Assembly: GCA_913061165.1 (NCBI GenBank)
Contig: CAJXTJ010000002.1
Span: forward strand, 1-55,068
Source: an uncultured Polaribacter sp.
Lineage (GTDB): Bacteria; Bacteroidota; Bacteroidia; Flavobacteriales; Flavobacteriaceae
Reading direction: 5' to 3'
DNA length: 55,068 nt
Below the pieces are notes generated by a model. The model saw only the letters and a program-made list of their open reading frames with translations, searched no databases and was not told the DNA's origin. Below are positions 14,567-23,730 of the stretch, piece after piece. Position numbers and translations under genes: made by a program. Position 1 is the first letter of the stretch. Every line of letters starts with the position of its first letter.

Positions 14567-16255
14567 ATGATGTCTGAAGAGAAAAAACCGCTCAATTTTT
14601 TAGAGCATATTATTGAAGAAGATTTGACAAACGGAATGCCGAAAGAAAATTTACGCTTTCGTTTTCCGCCAGAACCAAATGGTTATTTACACATTGGACA
14701 CACCAAAGCAATTGGAATTAGTTTTGGCCTAGGTGAAACGTATAATGCACCAGTAAATTTGCGTTTTGATGATACAAATCCTGCAAAAGAAGAACAAGAA
14801 TATGTAGATGCTATTAAGAAAGATCTTACTTGGTTGGGTTATTCTTGGGCAAATGAATGTTATTCTTCAGATTATTTTCAGCAATTATTTGACTGGGCAG
14901 TTTTATTAATTAAAGATGGAAAAGCCTATGTAGATTCTCAATCTTCGGAAGAAATGAGAACGCAAAAAGGAACACCCACTGCTGTTGGAACCAATAGCCC
15001 TTTTAGAACGCGTTCTGTTGAAGAAAACTTGGAATTATTTCAAGGAATGAAGGATGGTAAATTTAAAGAAGGAGAACATACTTTGCGTGCAAAGATCGAT
15101 ATGGAGAATCCGAATATGTTGCTGCGTGACCCTTTAATGTACAGAGTTATGTTTAAAGAACATCACAGAACTGGCAACGATTGGTGCATTTACCCAATGT
15201 ATGATTGGACCCATGGTGAAAGTGATTATATAGAACAAATTTCGCACTCATTATGTTCTTTAGAATTTAAACCTCACAGAGAATTGTATAACTGGTTTAG
15301 AGACAATGTAGTTGGTTATAGCAGCGCTGAATACCCAAACTCACCAAAACAACGTGAGTTTTCTCGTTTGAACTTGAGTTATACAATTATGAGTAAACGC
15401 AAATTGTTAACTTTGGTTGAAAACGGCATTGTTTCTGGCTGGGACGACCCAAGAATGCCAACAATTTCTGGTTTAAGAAGACGTGGTTATACGCCCGCTT
15501 CTATTAAAAACTTTATTGAAACCGTTGGTGTTTCTAAACGTGAAAACGTGATTGATGTAGCCCTTTTAGAATTTAAAATTAGAGAAGATTTAAACAAATC
15601 TGCCAACCGAGTAATGGGGGTTTTAGATCCTGTAAAAGTGGTCATTACAAATTATCCTGAAGGACAAGAGGAGTTTCTAACGGCAGAGAACAATCAAGAA
15701 GATGAAAGTGCTGGCTTTAGAGAAGTTCCTTTTTCAAGAGAAATTTATATAGAAAAAGAAGATTTTAGAGAAGAAGCAAATAAGAAGTTTTTTCGTTTGA
15801 AGTTAGGAAAAGAAGTTCGTTTAAAGAACGCTTATTTTATAACTGCAAATAGTTGTACAAAAGATGCAGACGGAAACGTAATTGAAATTCAATGTACCTA
15901 CGATCCGTTAACAAAATCTGGAAGTGGAACCGAAGAAAGCATGCGCAAAGTAAAAGGTACTTTGCACTGGGTTTCTATAAAACATGCTGTTAAAGCCGAG
16001 GTAAGAGCATATGACAGATTGTTTATAGATGAAGCGCCAGATTCGCATAAAGATAAAGATTATATGGAGTTTGTAAATCCTGATTCTTTAGAAGTAATTA
16101 CTGCTTTTTTAGAACCAAGTTTGCAATCGGCTAAAATTGGCGAACGTTTTCAGTTTCAACGTTTAGGATATTTTAATGTGGACGATGATTCGACTACAGA
16201 TAATTTAGTGTTTAATAAAATTGTTGGCTTGCGCGATAGTTGGGCTAAGAAATAG
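14567..16255 (+). CDS. glnS: Glutamine--tRNA ligase
   Basis: Class I aminoacyl-tRNA synthetase that charges tRNA-Gln. The 562 residues fit the E. coli GlnRS size. The HIGH-type motif sits in FPPEPNGYLHIGHTKA near residues 33-48, and the KMSKS-type loop reads YTIMSKRKL. The GlnRS-specific C-terminal beta-barrel anticodon domain is present through to the end. No extra YqeY domain is attached. The frame is open to 14486, but MMSEEKKPLNFLEHI at 14567 (or 14570) is the natural start and follows a -7 element. Presence of GlnRS implies direct glutaminylation in this organism, although a GatCAB route elsewhere is not excluded. Confidence 0.97.
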   Translation: MMSEEKKPLNFLEHIIEEDLTNGMPKENLRFRFPPEPNGYLHIGHTKAIGISFGLGETYNAPVNLRFDDTNPAKEEQEYVDAIKKDLTWLGYSWANECYSSDYFQQLFDWAVLLIKDGKAYVDSQSSEEMRTQKGTPTAVGTNSPFRTRSVEENLELFQGMKDGKFKEGEHTLRAKIDMENPNMLLRDPLMYRVMFKEHHRTGNDWCIYPMYDWTHGESDYIEQISHSLCSLEFKPHRELYNWFRDNVVGYSSAEYPNSPKQREFSRLNLSYTIMSKRKLLTLVENGIVSGWDDPRMPTISGLRRRGYTPASIKNFIETVGVSKRENVIDVALLEFKIREDLNKSANRVMGVLDPVKVVITNYPEGQEEFLTAENNQEDESAGFREVPFSREIYIEKEDFREEANKKFFRLKLGKEVRLKNAYFITANSCTKDADGNVIEIQCTYDPLTKSGSGTEESMRKVKGTLHWVSIKHAVKAEVRAYDRLFIDEAPDSHKDKDYMEFVNPDSLEVITAFLEPSLQSAKIGERFQFQRLGYFNVDDDSTTDNLVFNKIVGLRDSWAKK

Positions 16256-16322
16256 CTTTTAGTGTGCAATGTTGATATCTAATAGCCAATGTGTATTTAA
16301 ATAATAATTCTAATTTAAAATT

Positions 16323-16637
16323 ATGAAAAAAATACTTTTTTTATCAGTCTTTATCATTGCTTTTTCTTGTTCAAATAAGAAAGAAGTAATTCAGGTTGCA
16401 GAAATTTCTTGTGGGCAATGTCAGTTTGAACTAGACAGCCAAAATGGTTGTGATTTGGCCGTTCGTATTGATAACAAAGCTTATTTTGTAGATGGTTTTG
16501 ATATTGATGCTTTTGGTGACGCACACGACGAACACACTGGTTTTTGCGAAGTAGTTAGAAAAGCAGAAGTTACTGGTATTGTTGAAAACGGACGCTTTAA
16601 AGCCAGCTCTGTGAGGTTAGTTGATGACTTAAAATAG
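16323..16637 (+). CDS. Small cysteine-rich lipoprotein (DUF6370-like)
   Basis: This 104-residue protein starts with a lipoprotein signal peptide (MKKILFLSVFIIAFSC, acylated Cys16 likely). The mature part contains ISCGQCQFELDSQNGCDLAVRI, with Cys30, Cys33 and Cys44, and GFCEVVRKAEVTG near the C-terminus. The pattern matches my memory of the DUF6370 family from Bacteroidota. The CGQC pair resembles a thioredoxin-type or metal-binding motif, but no function is known. It follows glnS by 67 bases on the same strand and ends at a strong bidirectional terminator. Confidence 0.75.
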   Translation: MKKILFLSVFIIAFSCSNKKEVIQVAEISCGQCQFELDSQNGCDLAVRIDNKAYFVDGFDIDAFGDAHDEHTGFCEVVRKAEVTGIVENGRFKASSVRLVDDLK

Positions 16638-16677
16638 CTTCTTTTTCTAGAAAATTCTAGAAATTGCCCTAATAAAG

Positions 16678-16718
16678 ATATAAAAATCCGAAGTACTATG
16701 TACTTCGGATTTTTATAT
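16678..16718. terminator. Strong bidirectional terminator
   Basis: This perfect 19-bp inverted repeat (16678-16696 and 16700-16718) has a three-base loop. The GC-containing core is flanked by A-runs and T-runs on both sides. It ends both the lipoprotein gene and the convergent aldo/keto reductase gene. Confidence 0.9.
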
Positions 16719-16752
16719 ACTGCAAACTAAACACTAAAAACTGCTCACTTAT

Positions 16753-17793
16753 TTAAGGCGCAGGATTCGGAATTGCTGCATGAACTGCTTCAATTTCGTT
16801 TAAAGTTTCTTCAGATAAATTGATGTGAATACTACCAATATTCTCTTTTAACTGACTCATTTTTGTTGCGCCAATAATATTACTGGTTACAAATGGTAAT
16901 TGATTTATAAACGCCAAAGACAATTGGGTTAATGTAATTCCGTTTTTCTTTGCAATGGCTTCATATCTTTTTACAGCTTCCAAAGAACCATCACCCATAT
17001 AACGCGCAATAAATCTTGGAAACAAATTTCCTCTTGAACCTTCTGGGTTGTTTCCATCTAAATACTTTCCAGATAAAACACCCTGCGCTAAAGGAGAGTA
17101 TGCTAACAAACCAATATCTTCTCTTATAGAAACTTCAGACATGCCGTATTCATAGCCTCTATGTATCATAGAATACGAGTTCTGAATAGTAACAGGTCTT
17201 GCCAAATTATGTGCTTTGGCAACCTCTAAATATTTCATGGTACCCCAAGGCGTTTCATTTGAAAGTCCAATTGCTTTAATAGTTCCTTCTTTTACAAAAT
17301 CATTTAACGTTTCTAAAATTTCTAAATGATTTTCGGCTTCTTTGGTAGCAGTCTTAAAAGGATAGTCTCTTACGCCGAATGCATTTACACCACGATCTGG
17401 CCAATGCAGTTGGTACAAATCTAAATAATCTGTCTGCAAACGTTTTAAGCTTCCTTCTACCGCTTCTATGATATTTCCTTTACCGAACTTACCTTTTCTA
17501 ATATGTTTTGTGTAATCTCCACCACCGGCAATTTTACTAGCTAAAACTACTTTTTCTCTATTTCCTGTTTTTTTGAACCAGTTTCCTATAATTCTTTCTG
17601 TGTCTGCATATGTTTCTGGAGTTGCAGGAACAGGATATAATTCTGCGGTATCAAAAAAGTTCACACCTTGTTCTAAGGCATAATCCATTTGCTCAAAAGC
17701 ATCCTCTTGTGTATTCTGATTTCCCCAAGTCATGGTTCCTAAACAGATTTTAGAAACCTCAATAGCTGTGTTTGGTAATTTTGTATATATCAT
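16753..17793 (-). CDS. Aldo/keto reductase, Tas-like
   Basis: This NADP(H)-dependent aldo/keto reductase has 346 residues, the same length as E. coli Tas, and shares long matching stretches with it (GVNFFDTAELYPVPATPETY, LQTDYLDLYQLHWP, and a C-terminus ending in NPAP). The catalytic tetrad Asp, Tyr, Lys and His is visible in NFFDTAELYP, LASKIAGG and LHWPD. The TIM-barrel C-terminal phosphate-binding segment (IIGATKMSQLKENI) is intact. The physiological substrate of Tas-like enzymes is not firmly known. The gene stands alone between two terminators. Confidence 0.88.
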   Translation of the reverse strand: MIYTKLPNTAIEVSKICLGTMTWGNQNTQEDAFEQMDYALEQGVNFFDTAELYPVPATPETYADTERIIGNWFKKTGNREKVVLASKIAGGGDYTKHIRKGKFGKGNIIEAVEGSLKRLQTDYLDLYQLHWPDRGVNAFGVRDYPFKTATKEAENHLEILETLNDFVKEGTIKAIGLSNETPWGTMKYLEVAKAHNLARPVTIQNSYSMIHRGYEYGMSEVSIREDIGLLAYSPLAQGVLSGKYLDGNNPEGSRGNLFPRFIARYMGDGSLEAVKRYEAIAKKNGITLTQLSLAFINQLPFVTSNIIGATKMSQLKENIGSIHINLSEETLNEIEAVHAAIPNPAP

Positions 17794-17878
17794 TTTTTAA
17801 TGTGTATTCTTATAAAAGTTTATTCGTAAAAACATTTTAAACCTAGCAACAAAATTAAACCTTATAATCTATTAAAAC

Positions 17879-17914
17879 AATAAGCGTATAATTTAAAAAT
17901 TACACGCTTATTTT
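17879..17914. terminator. Intrinsic terminator downstream of pgk
   Basis: AATAAGCGT (17879-17887) pairs with ACGCTTATT (17904-17912), extended by a partly paired AT-rich stem. A T-run lies on the right and A residues on the left. It lies in the 191-base gap between pgk and the aldo/keto reductase gene, both on the minus strand. Confidence 0.7.
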
Positions 17915-17984
17915 ATATAAAATTCACAAAGCTTTATTGGTTCTATTTTCTACATCTTGAAAAGATAAATAAATAAATAAACCC

Positions 17985-19172
17985 TTATTTTAATATTGCA
18001 TCAATACCAGGTAATGTTTTTCCTTCTAACATTTCTAACATCGCGCCACCTCCTGTAGAAACATAACTTACTTTTTCTGCAAAACCAAATTGTTTTACTG
18101 CAGCAACAGAATCTCCTCCTCCAACTAAAGAAAATGCACCATTTTTAGTAGCCTTATCAATAGAATGGCCTAATGCGATTGTTCCACCAGCAAAAGATTC
18201 CATTTCAAAAACACCTAAAGGTCCATTCCATAAAATAGTTTTACACTGATTTACAACAGTATCAAAAATTTCTCTCGATTTTGGTCCAGCATCAACGCCT
18301 TCCCAACCGTCAGGAATTTCATTTATATCTAAAATTTGAGTATTTGCATCGTTAGAAAAATCATCTGCAGCAATTACATCTACAGGAATATGAATTTCTA
18401 CTCCTTTTGCTTTTGCTTGCTTTAAAATATCCAAGGCTAATTCCATTTTATCATCTTCACAAATAGAATTTCCGATTTTTCCACCCAATGCTTTTACAAA
18501 CGTGAAACTCATACCACCTCCAATAATTAAATGATCTACTTTCTCTAAAATATTTTCAATTACCGTAATTTTAGAGGATACTTTTGCGCCTCCTAATATG
18601 GCTAAAACGGGTCTTTCAGAATTATTTAAAACCTTATCTATACTTTCTATTTCTCTTGCTAATAAGTTTCCGAAGCATTTATTTTCTTCAAAAAACTGTG
18701 CAATAATTGTGGTAGATGCATGTGCTCTGTGCGCAGTACCAAAAGCATCATTCACATAAATATCACCCAACTTTGATAATTTTTCTGCAAAAGCAACATC
18801 ACCCTTTTTCTCTTCTTCATAAAAACGAAGATTCTCTAACAATAAAATCTCGCCAGCTTCTAAATTAGCAACTGCTTCTTCAACTTTATTACCAATACAG
18901 TCTTCTACAAATTTAACATTACAACCAATAACATCTACTACAGATTTAACAATATGTCTTAAAGAAAATTCTTCTTGAAATCCTTTTGGACGTCCTAAAT
19001 GAGACATTAAAACACAACTTCCTCCTTGTTCTAAAATTTCTATAATAGTAGATTTTGCAGCTTGTATTCTTGTAGCATCTGTTACTTCTAGCTTTTCATT
19101 TAGAGGTACATTAAAATCTACACGAATAATCGCTTTTTTATTTTCGAAATTAAAATCTTTTAGTGTTTTCAT
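17985..19172 (-). CDS. pgk: Phosphoglycerate kinase
   Basis: Glycolytic enzyme that transfers phosphate from 1,3-bisphosphoglycerate to ADP. The 395 residues are typical. Substrate-binding RVDFNVPL (residues 17-24) and SHLGRPKG (about 59-66) lie in the N-terminal lobe. The hinge and C-terminal lobe show [19 protein letters not shown] and the nucleotide-binding GGGDSVAA motif. It is transcribed alone from a probable promoter in the 198-base divergent gap with holB. A second central-metabolism gene, pgi, lies 16 kb away, so glycolytic genes are dispersed. Confidence 0.98.
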   Translation of the reverse strand: MKTLKDFNFENKKAIIRVDFNVPLNEKLEVTDATRIQAAKSTIIEILEQGGSCVLMSHLGRPKGFQEEFSLRHIVKSVVDVIGCNVKFVEDCIGNKVEEAVANLEAGEILLLENLRFYEEEKKGDVAFAEKLSKLGDIYVNDAFGTAHRAHASTTIIAQFFEENKCFGNLLAREIESIDKVLNNSERPVLAILGGAKVSSKITVIENILEKVDHLIIGGGMSFTFVKALGGKIGNSICEDDKMELALDILKQAKAKGVEIHIPVDVIAADDFSNDANTQILDINEIPDGWEGVDAGPKSREIFDTVVNQCKTILWNGPLGVFEMESFAGGTIALGHSIDKATKNGAFSLVGGGDSVAAVKQFGFAEKVSYVSTGGGAMLEMLEGKTLPGIDAILK

Positions 19173-19188
19173 TATGAATTGTTTTGTA

Positions 19189-19196
19189 CAAAAATA
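19189..19196 (-). promoter_or_regulatory. Probable -7 element of pgk
   Basis: The minus strand reads TATTTTTG (TAnnTTTG), 17 bases before the pgk start. No -33 TTG is at the consensus spacing. Confidence 0.4.
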
Positions 19197-19359
19197 CCTA
19201 ATTGTTTAGATTTAATAGAATTGAAACTTAAAAAATTAAGATAACGTTTGCGTTAAAAATTATATCTTAAAAAAGAGGTTTCAACAACACCTATAAGCTG
19301 TCTAAAAACTAAAGCGAAGATTGCTTTCTAAAATTGATGCATTTATGGGGAACTAATTT

Positions 19360-19367
19360 TATATTTG
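19360..19367 (+). promoter_or_regulatory. -7 element immediately before holB
   Basis: TATATTTG matches TAnnTTTG and ends 3 bases before the holB ATG. Transcription starting the usual few bases downstream would give a leaderless or nearly leaderless mRNA. The nearest TTG (19334-19336) gives a 23-base spacer, longer than normal. Confidence 0.45.
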
Positions 19368-19370
19368 TAA

Positions 19371-20513
19371 ATGCTCTTTAACCAAATTATAGGCCAAAAA
19401 CACATTAAAAACCATTTGCAGGTTTCTGCTGAAAATGGAAGAATACCACATGCACAATTATTTGTTGGTAAAGAAGGTAGTGGCACCTTGCCAATGGCAA
19501 TTGCGTATGCTCAATTTTTACTTTGTAATTCTTCTGAAAGTGCCGAGGCTTGTAATTTAAAGTGTGAGAAATTACAGCATCCTGATTTGCATTTTTCTTT
19601 TCCGGTAACTACAAATGATGCTGTAAAAAAACATCCAGTAAGTAATTTATTCTTAGAAGATTGGAGAGCATTTATAAAGGAGCAACCTTATGGAAGTTTA
19701 TTTAATTGGTTACAACATATTGGTGTAGAAAATAAGCAAGGAAATATTGGAGTAGATGAGGCAGAGACCGTTGTTAAAAGATTGCAATTAAAATCTTACG
19801 AAGGTGGTTTTAAAGTAATGCTTATCTGGATGGCAGAAAAAATGAATATTGCGGCCGCCAATAAACTATTAAAACTTATTGAAGAACCACCAAATAAAAC
19901 AGTTTTCATTTTAATTACAGAAAATGAAGAGCAGATTATTAATACCATAAAATCGCGTTGCCAAGCATTGCATTTTCCTGTTTTAAGCGAACAAGATATT
20001 GCAACGGCTTTGATTGAAAGAGAACGTTGTTCTGAAAGTGAAGCTGCTACAATTGCACAACAAGCAGAAGGAAACTATAATAAAGCAGTACAATTATTAA
20101 ATAATGATGGTGCTGATTTGGTTTTTGAAGAGTGGTTTGTTACTTGGATTAGAACTGCCTTTAAAGCGAAAGGAAATGCTTCTGTAGTGCAGCAGTTAAT
20201 TGAATGGTCTGAAATCATTGCAAAATCTGGAAGGGAGACACAAAAACGTTTTTTAGAATATTGTTTGCAGTTTTTTAGACAGGCTTTATTACTAAATTAT
20301 AAGAGTGATAATTTAGTTTTTATGGAAACCCAAACGGGATTTGATCTCTCTAAATTTGCACCTTTTGTGCATGGAGGAAATATTTTGGATATTGAAAAAG
20401 AATTGAATGATGCCATGTACCATATCGAAAGAAACGGAAATGCGAAAATTATTCTGTTAGATCTTTCTATGAAACTAACTCGTTTTTTACATAAAAAAGA
20501 AGCGGTTGTTTAA
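19371..20513 (+). CDS. holB: DNA polymerase III delta' subunit
   Basis: The clamp-loader delta' subunit works with tau/gamma and delta to load the beta clamp. The 380 residues begin MLFNQIIGQKHIKNHL, the family start. The P-loop position reads GKEGSGTLPMA and lacks the catalytic Lys-Thr/Ser pair, as expected for the non-ATPase delta' subunit. Cys52, Cys61, Cys65 and His70 may form a modified zinc site in place of the usual four cysteines. The Sensor/SRC-like motif KSRCQALHFP is present. It is convergent with the MOSC gene and divergent from pgk. Confidence 0.9.
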   Translation: MLFNQIIGQKHIKNHLQVSAENGRIPHAQLFVGKEGSGTLPMAIAYAQFLLCNSSESAEACNLKCEKLQHPDLHFSFPVTTNDAVKKHPVSNLFLEDWRAFIKEQPYGSLFNWLQHIGVENKQGNIGVDEAETVVKRLQLKSYEGGFKVMLIWMAEKMNIAAANKLLKLIEEPPNKTVFILITENEEQIINTIKSRCQALHFPVLSEQDIATALIERERCSESEAATIAQQAEGNYNKAVQLLNNDGADLVFEEWFVTWIRTAFKAKGNASVVQQLIEWSEIIAKSGRETQKRFLEYCLQFFRQALLLNYKSDNLVFMETQTGFDLSKFAPFVHGGNILDIEKELNDAMYHIERNGNAKIILLDLSMKLTRFLHKKEAVV

Positions 20514-20556
20514 AAAAACTTATTGCTAATAGTTCTCAAGAACCACATAATGAAAA

Positions 20557-21114
20557 CTATGCTCCTTTTTCAATTCTTTTAGCGGAATATAACTCTGCAA
20601 TTGTTGGGTTTTCTGGACACGATTTTATTTGAATAAAAGCATCACCAACTTTTACATTTCCAGTTTGTAAAACTTTAAAATACACCCCACAAAAAGTAGT
20701 ATTCCAGAAGTGCTTTACAATTTTCATGTCATTAAAACGAATGCCTAACTTGTAACAGGGGTTTCTTTGCACAGTTGCTTCTAAAATAGCTTCACCTACT
20801 TTAAAAGTATCACCAGAATGAATTGTAGTTTCATCTAAATCATCCATCGTTAAGTTCTCACCGAACATGCCAAACTGCCAATCTAAATCTGGATATGCCG
20901 GCTTAAAGAAATCATAATGCTTTATAGAGTATCCGTAAATAGCTTGCAATGTTCCGCCATGACTTTCTCTATCCGAAATTTCATCACCTTTTACATTATT
21001 ATTGTCTAAAAAAATAGGCTTTTCTACAGCAAACTTAAAACTACCAGTAGTAACTAATTCCCCTTTCCAATCTATAATGCTGCGTTCACCAATATTTGTT
21101 GAAACTATTTTCAT
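20557..21114 (-). CDS. MOSC domain-containing protein (YiiM-like)
   Basis: This 185-residue single-domain MOSC protein has the beta-rich MOSC core with the invariant cysteine in QRNPCYKLGIRF (Cys122). In molybdenum cofactor sulfurases and YiiM/YuaD-type proteins that residue handles sulfur or binds the cofactor. HGGTLQAIYGYSIKHYDFF and FGENLTMDDLDE are further family hallmarks. It probably takes part in detoxification or sulfur transfer involving molybdenum cofactor; the exact reaction is unknown. A small membrane ORF lies just upstream on the same strand (21135-21272). Confidence 0.85.
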   Translation of the reverse strand: MKIVSTNIGERSIIDWKGELVTTGSFKFAVEKPIFLDNNNVKGDEISDRESHGGTLQAIYGYSIKHYDFFKPAYPDLDWQFGMFGENLTMDDLDETTIHSGDTFKVGEAILEATVQRNPCYKLGIRFNDMKIVKHFWNTTFCGVYFKVLQTGNVKVGDAFIQIKSCPENPTIAELYSAKRIEKGA

Positions 21115-21134
21115 TTCTTAAATTATAATATTTT

Positions 21135-21272
21135 TTATATAGAAGCATTTGCATTAATTACAATCATTATGTATCCAATAATAATTATACATACAAACCA
21201 CCAATATTTTTTACACATTGATTTAGTCCAATTATTTCCACCCCACATAGGAAAATTATTTTTTTTTGACAT
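21135..21272 (-). CDS. Predicted 45-residue single-span membrane protein
   Basis: This short minus-strand ORF runs from ATG at 21272 to TAA at 21135. The N-terminal half is polar and rich in Asn, Trp and Lys (MSKKNNFPMWGGNNWTKSMC). It is followed by one hydrophobic helix at about residues 24-39 (WWFVCIIIIGYIMIVI). It occupies the middle of a 319-base gap between the crotonase and MOSC genes and is 20 bases upstream of MOSC. The composition looks coding, not random, but I do not recognise a family. Nothing else is seen in this gap. Confidence 0.5.
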   Translation of the reverse strand: MSKKNNFPMWGGNNWTKSMCKKYWWFVCIIIIGYIMIVINANASI

Positions 21273-21433
21273 AAGCACTTACTTTTTCTACTAATTTAAA
21301 ACTTTTATTTGTTCAATTTCTAAATCGAACTTATAAAAAAACTTTTTACTTAATTTATGAATTCTATTATACCTAAATACAAACTTACAATTCCAAATAA
21401 TTTCTTCTACGTCATAAAATTGACGATATAATG

Positions 21434-22201
21434 CTATTTTTTAAATTTTTCTAATGCTTTTTTTGTGAATTCAGATAAGACCAATGCTCCAGAAATAGCA
21501 GCTCTTTCTGCTAATAAATCAGTCCAGTTTTCAGTTCCCCTCCAAAGTGCTTTTTTCATTTCTGTTAAAGCAATAGGATTATAGGATGCTAATTTGTCAG
21601 ACAGAATTTCAACTTCTTTGTCTAGTTCATTTATGGTTTCAAATACCTTTGCGTACAAACCTTTTTCCTTTGCCCAATATGCATTTTTCCAATTGGCTGC
21701 GTCTAAAGTTAATTCTGAAGTTCCTGAAATACCAATTTTTCTTGTTACTGCTGGTTCAATTACAAAAGGTCCTATTCCAATTGTAAATTCAGATAATTTT
21801 ATAGCTGCATTTTCAGTTGCAAGTACATAATCGCAAGCCGCAATTAAACCAACACCTCCACCAACTGTTTTCCCTTGAACTCTTCCTATAATTAATTTTC
21901 CGCAAGTTCTCATTGCATTTAGTACGTTTGCAAAACCGGCGAAAAACTGTTGCCCATCTTTTAAATTAGAAATAGCCACCAACTCATCAAAAGAAGCACC
22001 CGCACAAAAAGCTTTTTCACCTTCAGATTTTAGAATAATTATTGCAACATCTGCATGATTACCTATAGTAACTAATTCTTTGGCCAATCTTTCTAATAAT
22101 TCACTTGGAAAAGAATTACTTGCAGGGTGCCCAAATTCTATAGTTGCAATATGATCTTGAATATTTGTATGTAAACTTCCGTTTTGTCTTGTTGTTGTCA
22201 T
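21434..22201 (-). CDS. Enoyl-CoA hydratase/isomerase (crotonase) family protein
   Basis: This 255-residue crotonase-fold enzyme presumably acts on CoA thioesters. The two oxyanion-hole segments are CAGASFDEL (about residues 66-74) and GKTVGGGVGLIAACDYVLA (about 109-127). The region expected to bear the second catalytic acid reads GIGPFVIEPAVTRKIG. The exact reaction (hydratase, isomerase or methylglutaconyl-type) cannot be told. The start ATG 22201 gives an N-terminus of normal length. It lies downstream of a MATE transporter gene on the same strand with a 99-base gap, and no beta-oxidation partner is adjacent. Confidence 0.87.
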   Translation of the reverse strand: MTTTRQNGSLHTNIQDHIATIEFGHPASNSFPSELLERLAKELVTIGNHADVAIIILKSEGEKAFCAGASFDELVAISNLKDGQQFFAGFANVLNAMRTCGKLIIGRVQGKTVGGGVGLIAACDYVLATENAAIKLSEFTIGIGPFVIEPAVTRKIGISGTSELTLDAANWKNAYWAKEKGLYAKVFETINELDKEVEILSDKLASYNPIALTEMKKALWRGTENWTDLLAERAAISGALVLSEFTKKALEKFKK

Positions 22202-22300
22202 AAACTGAATTTAAAGTAAAAGTAAGATTTAATTCTTAAAAATTTGCCCCAGCATCTTCGGGTTCAAAAAAAAGACACATTTCAGAAGAATAGCTTCTCT

Positions 22301-23635
22301 TTATTGATTTTCAGCTAAGGGTATAAATTTCTTTCTAAATTTAAAAACCAAAGGCAATCCTCGTGCAATAATCCAGCATGTAAAGGCAAGCCAAATAGCA
22401 ATTAATTTATAATTTAAATAATCAAAAAATAAGAGTGTTGGTACAAAAACCAAACCTGTTGCCAAGATTAAGAGGTTTCTTAAATATTTCATTTCTCCCA
22501 TTCCTTTAAACATTCCATCAAAAATAAAAGTAATAGCATTTATGGGTTGCGTAATTAAAACAATCCAAAAAACAGTGTAAAATTGCTCTAGAACAAGGGT
22601 TTCATTGGTAAATATTCTTCCTATTTCGTTGTAAAAAAAAGCTCCTAAAACCGCAATTATAGTTCCTATTACAATGCCATATTTGAAAAGTTTATTACTT
22701 AAAATAACTAAAGATTTATACTCTTTAGCACCTAATAATTTTCCTGATAAAATATTACCAGCACTAGAATAACCATCTATCATAAAGGCGCCTAATAACC
22801 AAATATTTATGCTAATAGTATATGCTGCAATATATTCTTTACCATAATCTGTTGCGTAAGATGTAGCCAAGTACAACGCTACATTTAATGCAATTGTTCT
22901 AATAAAGAGATTTCCAATCATATTTAAAAGTCTAGGGACTTCTGCATGCAAAGTAAAACTTAACCTTAAAGAAATAGCTGTCTTCTTTAGTAATAGAACT
23001 AGTGAAATTATGGCCATTACTACTTGTGCAATTACACTTGCATATGCGGCTCCTTCTACATGCATTGCAGGAATATAACCTTCAATACCGTAGACTAAAA
23101 TAAGATCTAACACAATGTTTAAAGAGGCGCCAATAATGGCAATTATCATTGGGTAAAAAGTGTTTTGTAAACCTCTAAATGTGCCAAAAACAGCAAACAC
23201 GAAAAGTGCAAAAGGAAAACCGAAAATCCGAATATTAAAATAGGCAATACAGTATTCTAAAATCTGATCTGAGGCATTATAGAATTGAAAAATTTGTCTA
23301 GAAAACGGATATGAAAGTGCCAAAACCAGCAAACTACCTGCAACAATCATTGCAATTGCCTGGGCTGGTAATTCTTTAATTTCATCTAACTTATTTGCGC
23401 CAACATATTGAGAAATAATAGATGAAATTGCACTTCTTACTTGTCCGAAAACCCAAATTAACATAGAAATAAAAGCCCCTACAATACCAACTGCAGCTAA
23501 ACTTTCTGTTGCATTAATATCTATATGACCAATAATAGCAGTATCTGTTATAGATAAAATAGGTTCTGCAATACCAGCAATTAATGCTGGTATTGCTAGT
23601 TTGTTAATATTCTTAAAACTAATACTTGTGTTCAA
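22301..23635 (-). CDS. MATE family efflux transporter
   Basis: This 444-residue inner-membrane protein has about 12 hydrophobic segments and the two-fold MatE repeat. The N-terminal pore motif PALIAGIAEPILSITDTAIIGH and the second-half equivalent (TQPINAITFIFDGMFKGMGEM) are present. It belongs to the DinF-like branch, which uses Na+ or H+ gradients to expel drugs or metabolites; the substrate is unknown. The start is a TTG at 23635. No other in-frame ATG gives a full first helix. A -7 element (23650-23657) lies only 14 bases upstream, which implies a very short leader. Confidence 0.9.
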   Translation of the reverse strand: MNTSISFKNINKLAIPALIAGIAEPILSITDTAIIGHIDINATESLAAVGIVGAFISMLIWVFGQVRSAISSIISQYVGANKLDEIKELPAQAIAMIVAGSLLVLALSYPFSRQIFQFYNASDQILEYCIAYFNIRIFGFPFALFVFAVFGTFRGLQNTFYPMIIAIIGASLNIVLDLILVYGIEGYIPAMHVEGAAYASVIAQVVMAIISLVLLLKKTAISLRLSFTLHAEVPRLLNMIGNLFIRTIALNVALYLATSYATDYGKEYIAAYTISINIWLLGAFMIDGYSSAGNILSGKLLGAKEYKSLVILSNKLFKYGIVIGTIIAVLGAFFYNEIGRIFTNETLVLEQFYTVFWIVLITQPINAITFIFDGMFKGMGEMKYLRNLLILATGLVFVPTLLFFDYLNYKLIAIWLAFTCWIIARGLPLVFKFRKKFIPLAENQ

Positions 23636-23649
23636 AAAAAATATTTTTA

Positions 23650-23657
23650 CAAATGTA
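23650..23657 (-). promoter_or_regulatory. Probable -7 element of the MATE gene
   Basis: The minus strand reads TACATTTG (TAnnTTTG), 14 bases before the TTG start of the MATE gene. No consensus -33 was found. Confidence 0.4.
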
Positions 23658-23701
23658 CATATCTAAAAAATGTAAAAAGAAAAGATTCCCTTAAAATTAC
23701 T

Positions 23702-23709
23702 TAGCTTTG
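23702..23709 (+). promoter_or_regulatory. Probable -7 element of the universal stress protein gene
   Basis: TAGCTTTG matches TAnnTTTG, 21 bases before ATG 23731. It overlaps the longer TTG-initiated frame (23707) and argues for the internal start. Confidence 0.4.
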
Positions 23710-23730
23710 CACTGCTATAAATTACTACAT

